From: PALSA-1006 sp964571195
GTDB lineage: Bacteria > Pseudomonadota > Gammaproteobacteria > Burkholderiales > Gallionellaceae
Reading direction: 5' to 3'
DNA: 64,000 nt
Assembly: GCA_964571195.1 (NCBI GenBank)
Contig: CAZNAD010000006.1
Span: 71,627 to 135,626, forward strand
Shown in pieces: positions 61,442-64,000 of this stretch. The number at the start of each line of letters is the position of its first letter. Within the stretch, counting starts at the first letter, position 1. The notes under the pieces were generated by a model. The model saw only the letters and a program-made list of their open reading frames with translations. It had not been told where the DNA came from and made no database searches. The translations under genes and the position numbers were made by a program.

Positions 61442-62416
61442 GTGGAACTGAAAGCTGAAAGAATCGCTTTGGTAGTCGGGCTTACTATTGTGTTAATTCT
61501 TTCGTGGCTGAAGCCTATGGAGAATGTTGCAGAAGCTCAACTAGATGCCGGATTCAAGAGAGCATTAGCTAGCTATGCAGTTGCAAGAACTCTAAACGCG
61601 GCAATATCAGTTGCACAAGGCACCGAGGTTTCATTTGCTCCCGGAGGCTTAGGGCTGAATCTAACGCCAGGCCAAATCCTTGATCCAGTAAACGATATGG
61701 TGGAACAATTCTCTGATCTCATGCTGGCTGCACTTGTTGCATTTGGGATTATGAAGATTTCAATATCAATTGGCAGCTTCTGGCTGATTTCGTTATTGCT
61801 TACAGTTTTGGCAGCGGGTTGGGTTTGGTTTCGCTGGAATAAACAGAGCCCACCTCCAATGCTTACGAAGATTCTAATCATGCTGCTATTTGTCCGATTT
61901 GCGATTCCCATGGTCACGATAGGAAGCGATTTGGTCTTTAAACAATTTTTAGCGGATGAATATACGGAGAGCCAAGACGCTATTTCGCTTAGTTTTTCTC
62001 AAATTGAAGCTGTGAAGACAGTAGAAGAGATTGATAACAAGCCAGAAGCATCGGCTGATACAAATAACGAAGACAAGTCAGCAATGCAAGCTGAAACTAT
62101 TCTCGGCGCTTCAGGAGTAATAGCGGGCAATAATGCTGATGAAGTTAGGCTGAGTACTCTGCAAAAATTAAAACTTAAAGCTGCCCATGTAAAAGAAGCA
62201 TTGGCTGGCGAGATGAATCAGGTTGGTCAGAAAGCAGGGGCAGCTTGGTCAAGTGTGAAAGACAGAACACAGGGACTCGATAAAATGAAAGAGCGGGCGG
62301 AGCAGATTGTTGAGCATCTTGTGAAGCTTATGGTGGTATTCATACTTCAGACCATTTTAATTCCATTGGTTTTATTGTGGGCGTTTGTTCGAATCGGCAG
62401 GTCTGCAATCAAATGA
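61442..62416 (+). CDS. Conserved membrane protein of unknown function
   Basis: A 324-residue protein with a GTG start after GGGGGGAAG. One helix near the N-terminus, a periplasmic part with LTPGQILDPVNDMVEQFSDLM, then three helices (about 98-170) and a final helix at the C-terminus (VVFILQTILIPLVLLWAFV). Between residues 185 and 285 is a charged, helical region (EAVKTVEEIDNKPEA onward). The DPVNDMVEQFS block is something I have seen in conserved proteobacterial membrane proteins of unknown role. It is likely a module with the lipoprotein upstream. Confidence 0.65.
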   Translation: MELKAERIALVVGLTIVLILSWLKPMENVAEAQLDAGFKRALASYAVARTLNAAISVAQGTEVSFAPGGLGLNLTPGQILDPVNDMVEQFSDLMLAALVAFGIMKISISIGSFWLISLLLTVLAAGWVWFRWNKQSPPPMLTKILIMLLFVRFAIPMVTIGSDLVFKQFLADEYTESQDAISLSFSQIEAVKTVEEIDNKPEASADTNNEDKSAMQAETILGASGVIAGNNADEVRLSTLQKLKLKAAHVKEALAGEMNQVGQKAGAAWSSVKDRTQGLDKMKERAEQIVEHLVKLMVVFILQTILIPLVLLWAFVRIGRSAIK

Positions 62417-62521
62417 GTGGAATAGAAAATGAAATCAGTAATTGTCCACTGTAGATTGTTATGCAATAGTCCCGAAAGGCAACTTGCGCTGTAGCCTTTA
62501 GTGACGGGCTTCTAAGAGTCA

Positions 62522-62887
62522 TTAGGCATTCCAGTAACGATCAGTTGCAGCCACATGCTCAGCAACTTTGCCTGCTTCCCATAGATGCTTCGGTACATGG
62601 AACACAGGCCCACCGGCATCATTCCAGCAGAGCAGGAACATGGCCCATTCCGGTTCGCCATCCTTCGGTTCTAAGAATCGGCATTGATCCCATGACATGA
62701 CCTGATCGGTTACATTCGGCCATCGCCCACCATTAGCCTCAGCGAATGCCATATCCATGCCGACGACTTTTTTGAGATCAGCCTCCGCTTGGCACACATA
62801 AAATTCACCGCCTAGGAATCCGTTGTAGTCCTCCTCGGATTCCGGTTGATTGAGCAGCCAGTCGATATCATCGGCAGTGATTTCCAA
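62522..62887 (-). CDS. Unknown island protein, N-terminally shortened paralog
   Basis: A 121-residue protein matching the last 115 residues of the gene at 57765-58268, with the same VVGMDMAF, VTDQVMSWDQC, LLCWNDAGG and PKHLW blocks. The best start is TTG at 62885-62887. Homology seems to continue a few codons upstream (SEALEIT against EEAFDIT), but a stop codon cuts the frame near 62940, so the first 45 residues of the paralog are missing. It may be a truncated but still expressed copy, or a decaying duplicate. Confidence 0.6.
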   Translation of the reverse strand: MEITADDIDWLLNQPESEEDYNGFLGGEFYVCQAEADLKKVVGMDMAFAEANGGRWPNVTDQVMSWDQCRFLEPKDGEPEWAMFLLCWNDAGGPVFHVPKHLWEAGKVAEHVAATDRYWNA

Positions 62888-62982
62888 GGCCTCCGAACCC
62901 AGACTGCAGCTACGAGCAACTTCGGCTACTCGGTCAGGCTACGGTGTAGTTAACACCCCCTCTGCATTACGCAGCTAGTGTT

Positions 62983-63510
62983 TCACACTCCGACAGCACG
63001 TATCCTGTCAATTTTCTCCACAACTGCCTGATAGAGATCATGGTCGGAGTCTGGGTTATTGCGGTCTGGATGGTGGGCACTACGGATCTTTCTCAGTTGA
63101 GTCATACAGTCGGGCAAGTCATGCACCTTAGTCACCCGATCACCATTTTTGACCATCACGCGCTGAAGCTCAGCCTCTGCGCCTTCTCGTGTGTCATATA
63201 GCTTCTTGCTGCCCAGACGCCATCCATCTTGGTTTTTGCGTGGGGATTGTTTTTCCTTACCATCAAACCAGATCCATTTGCCGGTATCGGGATCCTGTTC
63301 GAAATTAACAGTGGTAACGGCGTAGGTGTAATCAGGCGGCTCGATTTCCTTAGCGAATAGGTTGATGACCTTACTAACAGTAGACACTGTTGCTAGGTAA
63401 TACGCGCCAGCCTCATGTGGGCAGAACTCGCTGCTAAGTGTTGGCTCAGTATTGCAGGATGAATTCATTGCAGCCATGCGGCTAAGTGCTTTGCGTTGTG
63501 CGTTGGTCAC
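62983..63510 (-). CDS. Protein with C-terminal J-domain-like segment
   Basis: A 175-residue protein with GTG start after AAGGAG. The last 45 residues, LRKIRSAHHPDRNNPDSDHD and VVEKIDRIRAVGV, contain the HPD motif flanked by helices as in a J-domain, so it may contact Hsp70. The middle (TVNFEQDPDTGKWIWFDG) is strand-rich and unknown. It is the gene nearest the intact tRNA-Asn end of the island. Confidence 0.65.
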   Translation of the reverse strand: MTNAQRKALSRMAAMNSSCNTEPTLSSEFCPHEAGAYYLATVSTVSKVINLFAKEIEPPDYTYAVTTVNFEQDPDTGKWIWFDGKEKQSPRKNQDGWRLGSKKLYDTREGAEAELQRVMVKNGDRVTKVHDLPDCMTQLRKIRSAHHPDRNNPDSDHDLYQAVVEKIDRIRAVGV

Positions 63511-63633
63511 TGGTATTGCTCCTTAAATATTGATGGGATAAGCCCTCGCTGAAGGGGTCACCCGCGTGTAACTCCTGCTACGCCTGCGATGGCTTGGTTT
63601 ATACCGACCTGCGGACTTTCAAAGTGCGGATCA

Positions 63634-63743
63634 GTGCAGCGGGAGGGGAAAACACAAAGACCACCGCGATGGGTGGTCTAAGTGGTTGAATCTAAACTGG
63701 CTCCCCGACCTGGACTCGAACCAGGGACCTGCGGATTAACAGT
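63634..63743. repeat. Right attachment repeat (attR)
   Basis: These 110 bases are identical to 48692-48801. They include the 46-base 3' part of the intact tRNA-Asn (63698-63743) and 64 bases downstream with its terminator. After 63743 the tRNA continues into host sequence. Confidence 0.93.
63658..63679 (-). terminator. Terminator of tRNA-Asn
   Basis: AGACCACC pairs with GGTGGTCT around a six-base loop; on the minus strand TTGTGTTTT follows. It lies 18 bases after the tRNA 3' end and is duplicated at the left end of the island (48716-48737). Confidence 0.8.
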
Positions 63744-63773
63744 CCGTCGCTCTACCGACTGAGCTATCAGGGA
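63698..63773 (-). tRNA. tRNA-Asn (anticodon GTT)
   Basis: A complete 76-base cloverleaf on the minus strand: TCCCTGATAGCTCAGTCGG at the 5' end, anticodon loop CTGTTAA, T-arm CTGG-TTCGAGT-CCAG, and encoded CCA. The acceptor stem pairs TCCCTGA with TCGGGGA (one G-U allowed). It is the integration target of the island. Confidence 0.97.
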
Positions 63774-63788
63774 ATTGATGAGGCGCGC

Positions 63789-63817
63789 ATACTAATCGTT
63801 CAGCGCCTTTTGGTCAA
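63789..63817 (-). promoter_or_regulatory. Sigma-70 promoter of tRNA-Asn
   Basis: Minus strand: TTGACC at 63817-63812 and TAGTAT at 63794-63789, with a 17-base spacer. The start point would be near 63782, about ten bases before the mature tRNA 5' end. Confidence 0.7.
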
Positions 63818-64000
63818 TTGCCTGCCCCATTATTTTGCGGGCGGGGATTCCTGTTCGGCAAATACAAGGCATCTGTTGTACCTAATCCGCATTGAGAGTG
63901 GCTGGTATCGAGACGATTACCCGCCCAAACTCCCCGCTATTCGGTCGATTGAAACGGCCTGAAATCGGGATAATGGCAACAAGCTCCCCTCCGAGTCATA

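Larger units (their letters stand above)
48802..63633. mobile_element. tRNA-Asn-integrated genomic island (about 14.8 kb)
   Basis: The segment lies between perfect 110-bp direct repeats and next to an intact tRNA-Asn gene. It encodes a tyrosine integrase, a primase-helicase, a KlcA/ArdB antirestriction protein, a WYL regulator and many small unknown proteins. Its genes are visibly more AT-rich than the flanks and mostly on the minus strand. No relaxase, type IV secretion or phage structural genes are seen, so it likely depends on a helper or is mobilised passively. The integrase sits 2.6 kb from the left end rather than next to the intact tRNA. Confidence 0.9.

Noticed and set aside
48802..63633. 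Interpretation of the island as a prophage or full conjugative element
   Set aside because: There are no capsid, tail, terminase, relaxase or type IV secretion genes; only integrase, primase and accessory genes are present.

Overview
The window reads as chromosome of a Gram-negative betaproteobacterium. Gene content (rplU-rpmA-obgE-proB, rho-trxA, argD-argF-argG, rpsT, murJ, zapE, yajQ), the density of two-component and c-di-GMP genes, and a corrinoid methyltransferase cassette suggest Nitrosomonadales, perhaps near Gallionella/Sideroxydans. That placement is inference from protein families; no rRNA is present.

Region 1 (1-19.2 kb) is a signalling block: the end of an EAL protein, two large Cache/PAS histidine kinases, a REC-GGDEF cyclase, two stand-alone receivers, a kinase with an ethylene-receptor-like membrane domain, and a REC-PAS-GGDEF cyclase. 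Set inside it (11.1-15.1 kb) are three corrinoid genes: a RACo-type reductive activator, a corrinoid protein fused to a UroD-type methyltransferase, and a DUF1638 protein.

Region 2 (19.2-44.8 kb) is mostly housekeeping: rmuC, nadE, glnB, a Ser/Thr kinase-HDOD-GAF fusion, proB/obgE/rpmA/rplU, rho, trxA, a four-gene cluster with an RquA-like methyltransferase, yajQ/ppnP/macro-domain genes, argG/argF/argD, rpsT, murJ, zapE and an HDOD gene. Between the kinase fusion and proB lies a two-gene operon preceded by what looks like a complete Thr/Ile transcription attenuator, and followed by a family of hairpin repeats with another copy near ppnP.

Region 3 (44.8-48.7 kb) is an accessory stretch: a terminator, a tRNA-like relic, two very small genes and a large CHAT-protease lipoprotein.

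Region 4 (48.7-63.8 kb) is a genomic island of about 15 kb in the 3' end of tRNA-Asn. It is bounded by perfect 110-bp direct repeats, one of which completes the intact tRNA gene. It carries a tyrosine integrase, a primase-helicase flanked by a 60-bp inverted repeat, a KlcA/ArdB antirestriction protein, a WYL regulator, a J-domain-like protein, small membrane proteins, a duplicated unknown gene, and two unknown genes next to the integrase that could be accessory or defence functions. No conjugation genes are visible, so it is probably a mobilised or satellite-like integrative element.
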